DNA of 34,922 bases from a virus. The stretch spans positions 1 through 34,922 of the IMG/VR virus record IMGVR_UViG_3300008108_000400; one strand, 5' to 3'. The notes under the pieces were generated by a model. It saw only the letters and a list, made by a program, of their open reading frames with translations, ran no database searches and was not told the origin of the DNA. Made by a program: the position numbers and the translations under genes. Below, piece after piece: positions 10,283-16,159 of this stretch; the stretch's first letter is position 1; every line of letters starts with the position of its first letter.

Positions 10283-10886
10283 CGAAGTAACCAAAAACGC
10301 AGAAGTTCGTAAGCAACTTCGCCGCAACCTGAAGCATTGGTATTCACAGGCCACTGTTGAGGATAAGTACGAGGGTCAACGGTGGTACACCGAGGCAAGT
10401 CAGTTCGCCTCGTTTCTCTCAGATAAATACGGGGTGACCAAAGAGATTGCGGCTGGCGTAGTGAGTGCGCTTTCACCTAACAACAAGTGGAAGCGAAACA
10501 AGATTGACGCAGAACTCGTTCTCTCAGCTTGCGCTGCTGGCATGTCTCCTGATGCAGTCAGCGTATGCACTTTCAACGCAAACAAAAAGCGAGCATTTCA
10601 GATTGCCGTAGGAAACTTCAGGATTCTGAAGTCATCCCCAAAGACGTATGCCTTTGCAAGAAACGTAGGAGAAGATGACCCGTCACACGTCACTATAGAT
10701 CGGTGGCACATCCGAGCATGTCAGACCACGAGCAAGTCACCTATTCAAGTGCAGGAGTCAATCACCTCCAAACAATACAGCGTAATCGAACAAGAGACCA
10801 TCAAGGTAGCTAACGAGTTTGGCATCAAGCCACACGAATTTCAAGCCACCATATGGGTATGCATTAAGAATCACTGGAACCGATAG
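10272..10886 (+). CDS. Conserved phage protein of unknown function, 204 aa (HhH-glycosylase-like pattern)
   Basis: I start at ATG 10272; a TTG at 10257 is the alternative. Recognisable blocks: WYTEASQFASFLSDKYGVT (36-60), VVSALSPNNKWKRNK (66-80), CTFNANKKRAFQI (97-110), SHVTIDRWHIRACQ (about 138-151) and a final FQATIWVCIKNHW. These blocks occur together in an unknown protein family of several phage groups. The order helix, 'ALSPN', 'N..K', 'TIDRW' loosely recalls helix-hairpin-helix DNA glycosylase-type folds with a catalytic Asp, but I would not assign activity. It overlaps the membrane microprotein gene by 11 nt. Confidence 0.66.
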   Translation: MKINEVTKNAEVRKQLRRNLKHWYSQATVEDKYEGQRWYTEASQFASFLSDKYGVTKEIAAGVVSALSPNNKWKRNKIDAELVLSACAAGMSPDAVSVCTFNANKKRAFQIAVGNFRILKSSPKTYAFARNVGEDDPSHVTIDRWHIRACQTTSKSPIQVQESITSKQYSVIEQETIKVANEFGIKPHEFQATIWVCIKNHWNR

Positions 10887-10988
10887 GCTCCAAAAAACTA
10901 TCAATCAAATGATTATCTCGCTTTACATAAAGCTTTTTCTAACTTCAATCGGATTTCATCCAAACTTCACACAATACCTTTAATCGTT

Positions 10989-11855
10989 ATGGAAAATCAA
11001 TTTCAATCACTCGACTGGACTGTCGAGAAGCGCCCTCTTCAACTCGCAGATGGAACCGAGACTCCGTTCTATGCGGTGGTTCGTAGCGACAACGACGATG
11101 TGTTCGCCTCTGTCAAGAAGGGCTACACCTTGTTTCAGAATAGCCAAATGATTAATCTCGTGAACGCCGTGTCAAGCCATGCTAATGCACCTGTACACAG
11201 GGCTGGCGTACTGGACGGTGGCCGCAAGGTGTTCGTTCAACTCAAGTCACCCATGCAGATCAACGGCATCGGAGAGAACAACGACCGAGTGGACTTCTAC
11301 ACCACATGTATCAACTCACATGACGGGACAACTGCCTTGTCATGGGGCAACTCAAGCCTTACGATTAGCTGCTCAAACACATTCTTTCAGACAGTCAAAC
11401 GTCTCAAAGACCAAGGCCGTGCAAAGCACACTCAGCGGTCCATCGAGGAGGTGCTTGGCATGATCGACAGCAGCAAGAAGATGCTTGAGGCGGTTAACCT
11501 GAGCGCTGAGATGACTGCCGACAAGATGGTCGCTATGTCGAAGAAATCGGTAAGCCAAGATCAAATCAACAAGTTCATCGCCGCTATGGTTGACGTTGAC
11601 TTTGCTCGACCAACTCAAGACATCAACGCTAAGAAGTTCAACCGAGCTAACGCCCTGCGTGATGCGGTATGGGCCGAGATGAATGAGAAGGGCCGTAGCG
11701 CTTGGGGTATGTTCAACGGCGTAACCAAGTTCACCACTCACCTCAGTGGCAACAATGCCGCTCGCCGAGAATCAAGCAAGATGGTCGGCAGTCACACTAT
11801 GCTCGACAACAAAGCGTTCGAGCTTGCGTTTAACCTGTCGGGAGCAAAACTTTAA
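10989..11855 (+). CDS. DUF932 family protein (phage/plasmid-like), 288 aa
   Basis: The protein matches the DUF932 / TIGR03299 family: an N-terminal Y-A-V-V-R-S-D segment with 'SVKKGYTLFQNSQMINLVNA' (about 42-61), 'GGRKVFVQLKSP' (77-88), 'FYTTCINSHDGTTAL' (102-118), 'LTISCSNTF' (123-132) and a C-terminal 'GMFNGVTKFTTHL'. The family is common in phages and plasmids and has no settled function; a role in DNA metabolism is often assumed. It is in a run of genes leading to the recombination module. Its start follows CACAATACCTTTAATCGTT. Confidence 0.85.
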   Translation: MENQFQSLDWTVEKRPLQLADGTETPFYAVVRSDNDDVFASVKKGYTLFQNSQMINLVNAVSSHANAPVHRAGVLDGGRKVFVQLKSPMQINGIGENNDRVDFYTTCINSHDGTTALSWGNSSLTISCSNTFFQTVKRLKDQGRAKHTQRSIEEVLGMIDSSKKMLEAVNLSAEMTADKMVAMSKKSVSQDQINKFIAAMVDVDFARPTQDINAKKFNRANALRDAVWAEMNEKGRSAWGMFNGVTKFTTHLSGNNAARRESSKMVGSHTMLDNKAFELAFNLSGAKL

Positions 11856-11860
11856 TCGCC

Positions 11861-12067
11861 GTGGCGAAAGGAGTTTATGACGGAGGTGACGTGCGTTTTG
11901 GCACGGCCTCCGTCGCTCTTCAGCATATCCATGACATCATGGATCGATACTCATCGATTGACGTTCTTGCGTATTACGAGAACGAAACCCAAGCGATGGA
12001 AGAACTGATTATTAACATAGCCGCCACCTTAGCAGTATGCTTAGACGAGGGCTTAATCGAGGAATGA
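11861..12067 (+). CDS. Hypothetical protein, 68 aa (GTG start)
   Basis: GTG 11861 is 5 nt after the DUF932 gene stop; no closer ATG exists. The product MAKGVYDGGDVRFGTASVAL reads on as a helical acidic protein (QHIHDIMDRYSSIDVLAYYE, LIINIAATLAVCLDEGLIEE). The next gene begins one nt after its stop. No family recognised. Confidence 0.58.
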   Translation: MAKGVYDGGDVRFGTASVALQHIHDIMDRYSSIDVLAYYENETQAMEELIINIAATLAVCLDEGLIEE

Positions 12068-12068
12068 A

Positions 12069-12275
12069 ATGAATATCACACAAGAGATGACCCACATTCA
12101 AAAACAAAACGAACTTAAAGACAAGGCCATGATGCTTGACAAGTTCATGGCTTGCTGCGAGTCATTCATAGACAAGCTTCGTAACGACGAAGAAACACCC
12201 GTTCATGAAATGCATGCTGACTTTGTGAAGGATGTCCTGATGATCAGGAAGGACGCCAAGAACTATGGATTCTGA
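12069..12275 (+). CDS. Hypothetical helical protein, 68 aa
   Basis: Start MNITQEMTHIQKQNELKDKA, fully helical, polar and with a Cys pair (MACCESFIDKLRNDEE). It may form a coiled coil. It is packed between two genes with only 1-2 nt spacing, which supports it. No family recognised. Confidence 0.6.
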   Translation: MNITQEMTHIQKQNELKDKAMMLDKFMACCESFIDKLRNDEETPVHEMHADFVKDVLMIRKDAKNYGF

Positions 12276-12276
12276 T

Positions 12277-12477
12277 ATGCTATACGTAATCACAGCAACC
12301 AAGAATAACCGACACGAGATATTCACCTTCCCTGTGGGGGTATACAACAAGAAGGACGCAGCCATCGAAGCGGCGAAGAACCACAAGGAAGAGTTCGGGA
12401 AACACTACGACTACTACGTATACGAGTTCAAAGTCAACGTACAAGACACAAGTTCACCACCAATCTTTATGGTATGA
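12277..12477 (+). CDS. Hypothetical protein, 66 aa
   Basis: I prefer ATG 12277 (MLYVITATKNNRHEIFTFPV), one nt after the previous stop; ATG 12265, four codons upstream, would overlap the previous gene. The remainder (GVYNKKDAAIEAAKNHKEEF, HYDYYVYEFKVN) is strand-strand-helix-strand, a compact alpha/beta unit. The TGA overlaps ATG 12474. No family recognised. Confidence 0.6.
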   Translation: MLYVITATKNNRHEIFTFPVGVYNKKDAAIEAAKNHKEEFGKHYDYYVYEFKVNVQDTSSPPIFMV

Positions 12478-12803
12478 CATCACATATGCAGATTCAAAAA
12501 ATCTACAATCAGTACTACTCGGTGCTGATGGCAGAGAAAGACAACGGATACGAGGTTGAAAAGCTACACCGAGCAAGGACGATTGATTACGTCCAGCCAC
12601 GTGCGGCGATCTTAGTAGCGCTCAGTAACAAGTACAGGCCCTTTCACATAGGCAATGCCCTCAAGATGCATCACACTACGATCCTGTATCATCGGGATAG
12701 GCACGAAGGAAACGTGATGTCGTGGAATGGATATGACCCCCTGTACAAGTTAGCCGAAGAAGTGATGGAAAAATCCTTCATTGATGGGCAGTTCGCCCTT
12801 TAA
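12474..12803 (+). CDS. DnaA domain IV-like DNA-binding protein, 109 aa
   Basis: The centre of the protein resembles the DnaA C-terminal duplex-DNA-binding domain: PRAAILVALSNKYRPFHIGN (about 42-61) followed by ALKMHHTTILYHRDRHEG. The HHTTILYH block corresponds to the DHTTVLHA signature helix that reads the DnaA box. No AAA+ ATPase domain is present; the whole protein is only slightly longer than the domain. Start may be ATG 12474 (ATGA overlap) or ATG 12486, which follows GACATCACAT. It could bind DnaA boxes to aid phage replication or to compete with the host initiator. Assignment is by motif only. Confidence 0.72.
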   Translation: MTSHMQIQKIYNQYYSVLMAEKDNGYEVEKLHRARTIDYVQPRAAILVALSNKYRPFHIGNALKMHHTTILYHRDRHEGNVMSWNGYDPLYKLAEEVMEKSFIDGQFAL

Positions 12804-12829
12804 TGATGGGCAAAGCCTACAAATACACC

Positions 12830-13033
12830 ATGAATAAAATGATCCCCATCGTGGCAGTGACCATGATCTCATGCTCCTCACAAGAGCCAACAGCGCAGCC
12901 ATGCTGCGAGAAGAACTTTGCCGAACAAAACCAAGATGTTCACCATCTGCTTCGATCGCTGGGCGCAGCCCCAGCCACGAAACAAGAAACCTGCGAGCAC
13001 GAGGATGGAGACAATTTCTCACCAAATCCTTGA
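12830..13033 (+). CDS. Small putative lipoprotein, 67 aa
   Basis: The protein MNKMIPIVAVTMISCSSQEP has a short signal sequence with a lipobox (MIS-C15), so Cys15 would be lipidated. The frame also opens at 12803. After the lipobox come a Cys pair (QPCCEKNFAEQ) and a charged tail. Small phage lipoproteins can block superinfection or act as spanin subunits, but this is unproven. A second frame (12918-13160) is also open across the end of this gene, so its exact extent is uncertain. Confidence 0.55.
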   Translation: MNKMIPIVAVTMISCSSQEPTAQPCCEKNFAEQNQDVHHLLRSLGAAPATKQETCEHEDGDNFSPNP

Positions 13034-13084
13034 CTCGTACTTGTTTTCTGACGTAGATTTGCAGCATCACAAAACCCCAAACAC

Positions 13085-13264
13085 ATGTCACATTCACCTG
13101 AAACAGAGCGTCAATCATCAGATTATTCAGGTTGGGAAGAGACGTACTCGTATGAGTTAGACGGCGTAACTTATGTCACTCCAAGTGCAAGCTTCGCTTT
13201 TAGCCGAGGAGGAAACGTCAAACTTGTTCGATCAGTATACATCAACGATGGTAACAGAATCTGA
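13085..13264 (+). CDS. Hypothetical protein, 59 aa
   Basis: ATG 13085 opens MSHSPETERQSSDYSGWEET, then a beta hairpin (YSYELDGVTYVTPSASFAFS) and a strand-rich tail (VKLVRSVYINDGNRI). It ends 17 nt inside the next gene. Another frame, 13005-13160, overlaps it; I prefer this one because its end looks like folded protein while the other becomes His/Lys-rich and irregular. No family recognised. Confidence 0.5.
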   Translation: MSHSPETERQSSDYSGWEETYSYELDGVTYVTPSASFAFSRGGNVKLVRSVYINDGNRI

Positions 13265-13616
13265 GGTTATAGCTATGATCATGGATGACGAGTCAATATC
13301 TCGCCCATCTAAGTCGATCATCATCGGAGACATAGTAGACCAAGGCATTAACGATTGGTCTGCCATAGACGTAGCCTCAACACTCAGAGAATACTCTGAC
13401 GGATTCAAGGGATACACGGAAAGCCTTGTGAAAGCAAAAAAGATTCTTGGTATGCACGTCACTCCAGATCTTGAAATCGATACCGTAGCAGGCAACATGT
13501 CGGGGTCAACTGACTTCGACAAGCTGTATCTCAAGTCAACACATAACATGCTCAACTTCGTCTGCTCCTACGTAAAGGTGCACTCGATCGTAAAAGATCT
13601 TTGGTCAGAACGCTGA
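13248..13616 (+). CDS. Hypothetical protein, 122 aa
   Basis: I start at ATG 13248 (MVTESEVIAMIMDDESISRP), not at an in-frame ATG further up (13173) that would overlap the previous gene. The protein is helical, with a possible hydrophobic-charged N-terminal helix, SIIIGDIVDQGINDWSAIDV, and a basic helix (LVKAKKILGMHVT). The gene ends the plus-strand run before the structured stretch at 13624-13700. No family recognised. Confidence 0.6.
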   Translation: MVTESEVIAMIMDDESISRPSKSIIIGDIVDQGINDWSAIDVASTLREYSDGFKGYTESLVKAKKILGMHVTPDLEIDTVAGNMSGSTDFDKLYLKSTHNMLNFVCSYVKVHSIVKDLWSER

Positions 13617-13623
13617 CCTACCT

Positions 13624-13700
13624 GAGATGCTGCTCATGGTGTGCGGGGAGATCCCGTAACAGGCTGCTGTGTAAAAGCCCGATGAAACAAGCCGCATCTC
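13624..13700 (+). ncRNA. Candidate structured RNA between genes
   Basis: GAGATGC (13624-13630) and GCATCTC (13694-13700) close a 77-nt unit. Inside, TGCGGG...CCCGTA (13642-13647 with 13653-13658) and GGCT...AGCC (13662-13665 with 13676-13679) form two further hairpins, so a multi-branch fold is drawn easily. It lacks a T arm and anticodon loop and is not a tRNA. It lies 7 nt after one gene and 35 nt before the ERF gene. A 5' control element for the recombination genes is possible. Confidence 0.4.
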
Positions 13701-13734
13701 TTTCTCTAAACACAAACCCTTTTAATTTATTTCA

Positions 13735-14214
13735 ATGTCTATTCACAAGAAACTCTCCGCTATTCAAGCGGAGTTAAAAGCCCCCAAGGGTCAGTTCAAC
13801 AGCTTCGGGAAGTACAACTACCGCTCATGCGAGGACATCCTGGAAGCAGTGAAGCCGCTGCTCGCCAAGCACGAACTCGGCATGACGATTAGCGACTACA
13901 TCGTATCTCACGAAGGCCGCGTGTATGTCCGTGCTGAAGTTGTCGTCTTTGACTTCGAAGGTAACGTAATCAATGTGCAGGCACAGGCCCGTGAGGAGGA
14001 CTCAAAGAAGGGCATGGACGCTTCTCAGGTTACTGGGGCCACGTCATCATATGCTCGTAAGTATGCCCTCAACGGCATGTTCCTGATCGACGACACCAAA
14101 GACAGCGACTCTACCAATACCAACAAGAAGCAGGCATACGAAAGCGTGATGTCTAAGTATGGCAACGAGCTGTCTGATCGGCAGAAAGAAGCCATCAAGA
14201 AGTTCGTTCGATGA
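13735..14214 (+). CDS. erf: ERF family single-strand annealing protein
   Basis: This 159-residue protein fits the ERF superfamily of phage recombinases: N-terminal 'KKLSAIQAELKAPKGQFNSF' leading to GKYNYRSCEDILEAVKPLL (about 25-45), a beta-rich middle (YVRAEVVVFDFEGNVINVQA), and the family hallmark 'SQVTGATSSYARKYALNGMF' (about 98-117). It anneals complementary single strands in phage recombination. Its leader CACAAACCCTTTTAATTTATTTCA repeats that of the 6778 gene. It is coupled (ATGA) to a RecE-like nuclease, and the SSB-like gene follows, which together form a typical annealing module. The C-terminal part is short and charged. Confidence 0.9.
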   Translation: MSIHKKLSAIQAELKAPKGQFNSFGKYNYRSCEDILEAVKPLLAKHELGMTISDYIVSHEGRVYVRAEVVVFDFEGNVINVQAQAREEDSKKGMDASQVTGATSSYARKYALNGMFLIDDTKDSDSTNTNKKQAYESVMSKYGNELSDRQKEAIKKFVR

Positions 14215-14993
14215 GGATACCAGAGATGCTGATGCAGAGGTACAACAAGGAACACTTGTCGTACTCCTCTTTAAAGAAGGCGCTAACTGACATCGCTCTC
14301 TTTGATCTCCACATGAAGGGCAAGGTGGAATACAAATCTGACGCTCTGGAATTTGGAAGTATGTATGACGCTATATTGTTTGACTTGGACAGGGCTAAGG
14401 CTACCTACAAGGTTCTTAGTAACCAAGAAATCCTCGGTATGTGCAGCGGAAAAACCGCAAGCTCTAAAAGACCAGAGGCGACTGCTGAGTTCAAAGAGAT
14501 AAAAGAAAAGATGCGGATCGACCTGTTTGATAGTGGCGTGCTAGTGTGCTCCCAAGAGGACTGGGATCAGGCGATAGCCATGGTAGACCGCCTCCGAGTG
14601 TGTGGCATCTTAGACACCTACCTGAAGGGTGATTACCAAAAAGAAGTATATGGAGAGATCAATGGCGTTATTATCAAGGGTTATCTTGATTGCCTTGGCA
14701 GTGGCTTTATTTCAGACAGCAAGTCTACACGTAGCGTCGATGGCTTTAGGTATGACGTCAACAAGCTGTGCTACGACATACAAGCTTATCTCTACTGCAA
14801 GCTTACAGGGATCGACGACTTCTATTGGGTTGTGCAAGAGAAGACATACCCATATCTACCAGCGGTCGTCAAGTGCTCACAAGAAAGCCTCTTCCGAGGA
14901 GAGATGAAGTTCTTCAACGCAATAACTAAGATCTCAGCTTGGCTGAATGATGACTCAGCAGGCGAGACAGACTACATGACATTCGAAGTATGA
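14211..14993 (+). CDS. RecE-like PD-(D/E)XK exonuclease
   Basis: The 260-residue protein has the shape of exodeoxyribonuclease VIII/RecE-type nucleases. The N-terminal LSYSSLKKALTDIALFDLHM and 'ALEFGSMYDAILFD' (about 46-58) are the family's entry, and the catalytic core is IIKGYLDCLG...FISDSKST (about 154-172), giving D in GYLD and D-x-K in DSKS. A helix with YDIQAYLYCKLTGIDDF follows, as in this family. It would resect double-strand ends to give the single strands used by the ERF protein, to which it is coupled by ATGA. It ends overlapping the ATG of a membrane microprotein. Confidence 0.82.
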   Translation: MRIPEMLMQRYNKEHLSYSSLKKALTDIALFDLHMKGKVEYKSDALEFGSMYDAILFDLDRAKATYKVLSNQEILGMCSGKTASSKRPEATAEFKEIKEKMRIDLFDSGVLVCSQEDWDQAIAMVDRLRVCGILDTYLKGDYQKEVYGEINGVIIKGYLDCLGSGFISDSKSTRSVDGFRYDVNKLCYDIQAYLYCKLTGIDDFYWVVQEKTYPYLPAVVKCSQESLFRGEMKFFNAITKISAWLNDDSAGETDYMTFEV

Positions 14994-15076
14994 GCCGATT
15001 CAACAACACAATCACCTCAGCACTTGCTGTCATAGTGTACTTCGTAATAATGATTATCGCAATAAACCTTTTTTAA
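14990..15076 (+). CDS. 28-aa membrane microprotein
   Basis: ATG 14990 overlaps the nuclease stop (ATGA). The peptide MSRFNNTITSALAVIVYFVI plus MIIAINLF is essentially one hydrophobic helix. It is placed between the nuclease and SSB-like genes and ends within the leader of the latter (CCTTTTTTAATT). The position is odd for a membrane peptide, so it may be a translation-coupling leader peptide as well. Confidence 0.5.
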   Translation: MSRFNNTITSALAVIVYFVIMIIAINLF

Positions 15077-15086
15077 TTTTTTTCAA

Positions 15087-15407
15087 ATGAGCGAAAACTC
15101 AACCAAGTATGATTCCGTATTCATCGGATATGCTGAAGACCCGAAACTTGATCCTAACGGCAAGTATGTATCACAACGCCTTCGACTGAAGGTTCCTGAA
15201 CTTAAGGACCTCATGGAGCGGTATGCCACCGCTGTAAAACCTGACGGTACTGGCGGAAACGTGTTCATCACTGTAGGGGTAAGCAAGAATGGCAAGTCAT
15301 TTGCCACCGTGTGGGACCCCAACAGCGAGAAGGCAAAGGAGAACCAGCAGTCAAAGTCTTCTTACTCTAAGAAGCCGAGTGCAGCAGACGAGGACCTCCC
15401 CTTCTAA
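15087..15407 (+). CDS. SSB-like ssDNA-binding protein with DEDLPF tip
   Basis: The protein (106 residues) has a compact beta-rich front: KYDSVFIGYAEDPKLDPNGK, YVSQRLRLKVPELKDLMERY, GGNVFITVGVSKNGKSFATV, then a flexible Ser/Lys/Gln linker and the end DEDLPF. The acidic tip ending in Pro-Phe is the hallmark of bacterial-type SSB tails that recruit partner proteins, supporting an ssDNA-binding role in the ERF/exonuclease module. The barrel itself is not a clear match to the cellular SSB, so the fold call is tentative. A strong terminator follows at 15433-15477. Confidence 0.72.
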   Translation: MSENSTKYDSVFIGYAEDPKLDPNGKYVSQRLRLKVPELKDLMERYATAVKPDGTGGNVFITVGVSKNGKSFATVWDPNSEKAKENQQSKSSYSKKPSAADEDLPF

Positions 15408-15432
15408 GTTCTTTGGCTTGTATGCCGCTATT

Positions 15433-15477
15433 GAATGGGGGTTGAAGAGTGTAAATTTCTTCAGCCCTCATTCTTTT
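15433..15477 (+). terminator. Rho-independent terminator after the SSB-like gene
   Basis: A 16-bp stem joins 15433-15448 with 15458-15473 (5' arm GAATGGGGGTTGAAGA, 3' arm TCTTCAGCCCTCATTC, two G-T pairs), loop GTGTAAATT, then TTTT. It should end or reduce transcription of the recombination module. Confidence 0.78.
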
Positions 15478-15522
15478 AGTGGGGTCAACAACAACGGAGG
15501 CAGTACTTCTTTCTTCTGCGTG

Positions 15523-15711
15523 ATGTCCGATCATAAGGACTACGAGGTGCATATCCCTGCGAATGAAGATGATTACGTGATCTTATGCATCACGAACAAA
15601 AACGGGGACAACTGCGTGCTGATGAAGTCAACCGATTGTTCAGGGATGACACTGTCTATGCAAGACATGGTCCCTTTGATCAAGCGAAAGTTTAGGATAG
15701 AGATCTCATGA
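15523..15711 (+). CDS. Hypothetical protein, 62 aa
   Basis: I start at ATG 15523 (MSDHKDYEVHIPANEDDYVI); the frame is open far upstream but that part overlaps the SSB-like gene and the terminator. The protein is beta-rich (LCITNKNGDNCVLMKSTDCS) with a basic end (LIKRKFRIEIS). It is coupled to the next gene by ATGA. No promoter was found between the terminator and this start, so it probably relies on read-through. No family recognised. Confidence 0.55.
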   Translation: MSDHKDYEVHIPANEDDYVILCITNKNGDNCVLMKSTDCSGMTLSMQDMVPLIKRKFRIEIS

Positions 15712-15950
15712 AGAAAGACATATACTACCAGACCTTAAAGGTGGGGTTTAAGAAAGACAAGACCATCTACACACGAGAGGTGTACTGCCTGTCTCACTCT
15801 GAAGATGTCGGATTGATTGCAGCAGACAACTACAGCATGGCCATCATAGCCAAGCAATGTTACCCTAAAACATACAAGGGTGACGTCAAGATAATAATTA
15901 AAGAAATAATTGAATCAAAACTGTTATGGAAAAGTCCTACGAATACGTGA
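15708..15950 (+). CDS. Hypothetical basic protein, 80 aa
   Basis: ATGA-coupled to the previous gene. The protein (MKKDIYYQTLKVGFKKDKTI) is strand-rich, with YTREVYCLSHSEDVGLIAAD and a Lys/Ile-rich end (YKGDVKIIIKEIIESKLLWK). It overlaps the start of the DUF3310 gene by 25 nt. No family recognised. Confidence 0.6.
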   Translation: MKKDIYYQTLKVGFKKDKTIYTREVYCLSHSEDVGLIAADNYSMAIIAKQCYPKTYKGDVKIIIKEIIESKLLWKSPTNT

Positions 15951-16159
15951 ACCATCCCAATCACTACAACGAGTTCTCCAAAGAAACATGGGAGATGATG
16001 ATTGATGTGTGGGGTCTCGACAACTTCCTCATCTTTTGTGAGATGAACGCTTTCAAGTACAAGATGCGAGCAGGGTCAAAGCTGGGGGAGACCGCAGACA
16101 AAGACGTCATGAAGGCTAACTGGTACTTGAACAAAGCAGCAGAGCTGAAATGCAAGTAA
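15926..16159 (+). CDS. DUF3310 family protein, 77 aa
   Basis: The protein fits DUF3310, a small family found in many phages, sometimes annotated as nucleotide kinase-like because of a phage example: YVNHPNHYNEFSKETWEMMI (7-26) then FLIFCEMNAFKYKMRAGSKL, with 'NHPNHY', 'NAFKYKMRAG-K' and 'KANWYLNKA' as family signatures. The biochemical role is not established. It overlaps its neighbours on both sides (25 nt with the preceding gene, 10 nt with the primase-helicase gene), which points to tight co-expression with replication genes. Confidence 0.85.
   Translation: MEKSYEYVNHPNHYNEFSKETWEMMIDVWGLDNFLIFCEMNAFKYKMRAGSKLGETADKDVMKANWYLNKAAELKCK

Noticed and set aside
10909-10983. 24-aa hydrophobic ORF (MIISLYIKLFLTS...) before the DUF932 gene.
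   Set aside because: No coupling to its neighbours, no leader motif, and short enough to occur by chance.
12918-13160. 80-codon frame across the lipoprotein end.
   Set aside because: Its second half becomes His/Lys/Arg-rich and irregular; the lipoprotein and 59-aa frames look more like protein. Not fully excluded.
13624-13700. Degenerate tRNA or tmRNA-like element.
   Set aside because: No T loop, no anticodon arm of the right size; kept only as an unidentified structured RNA.
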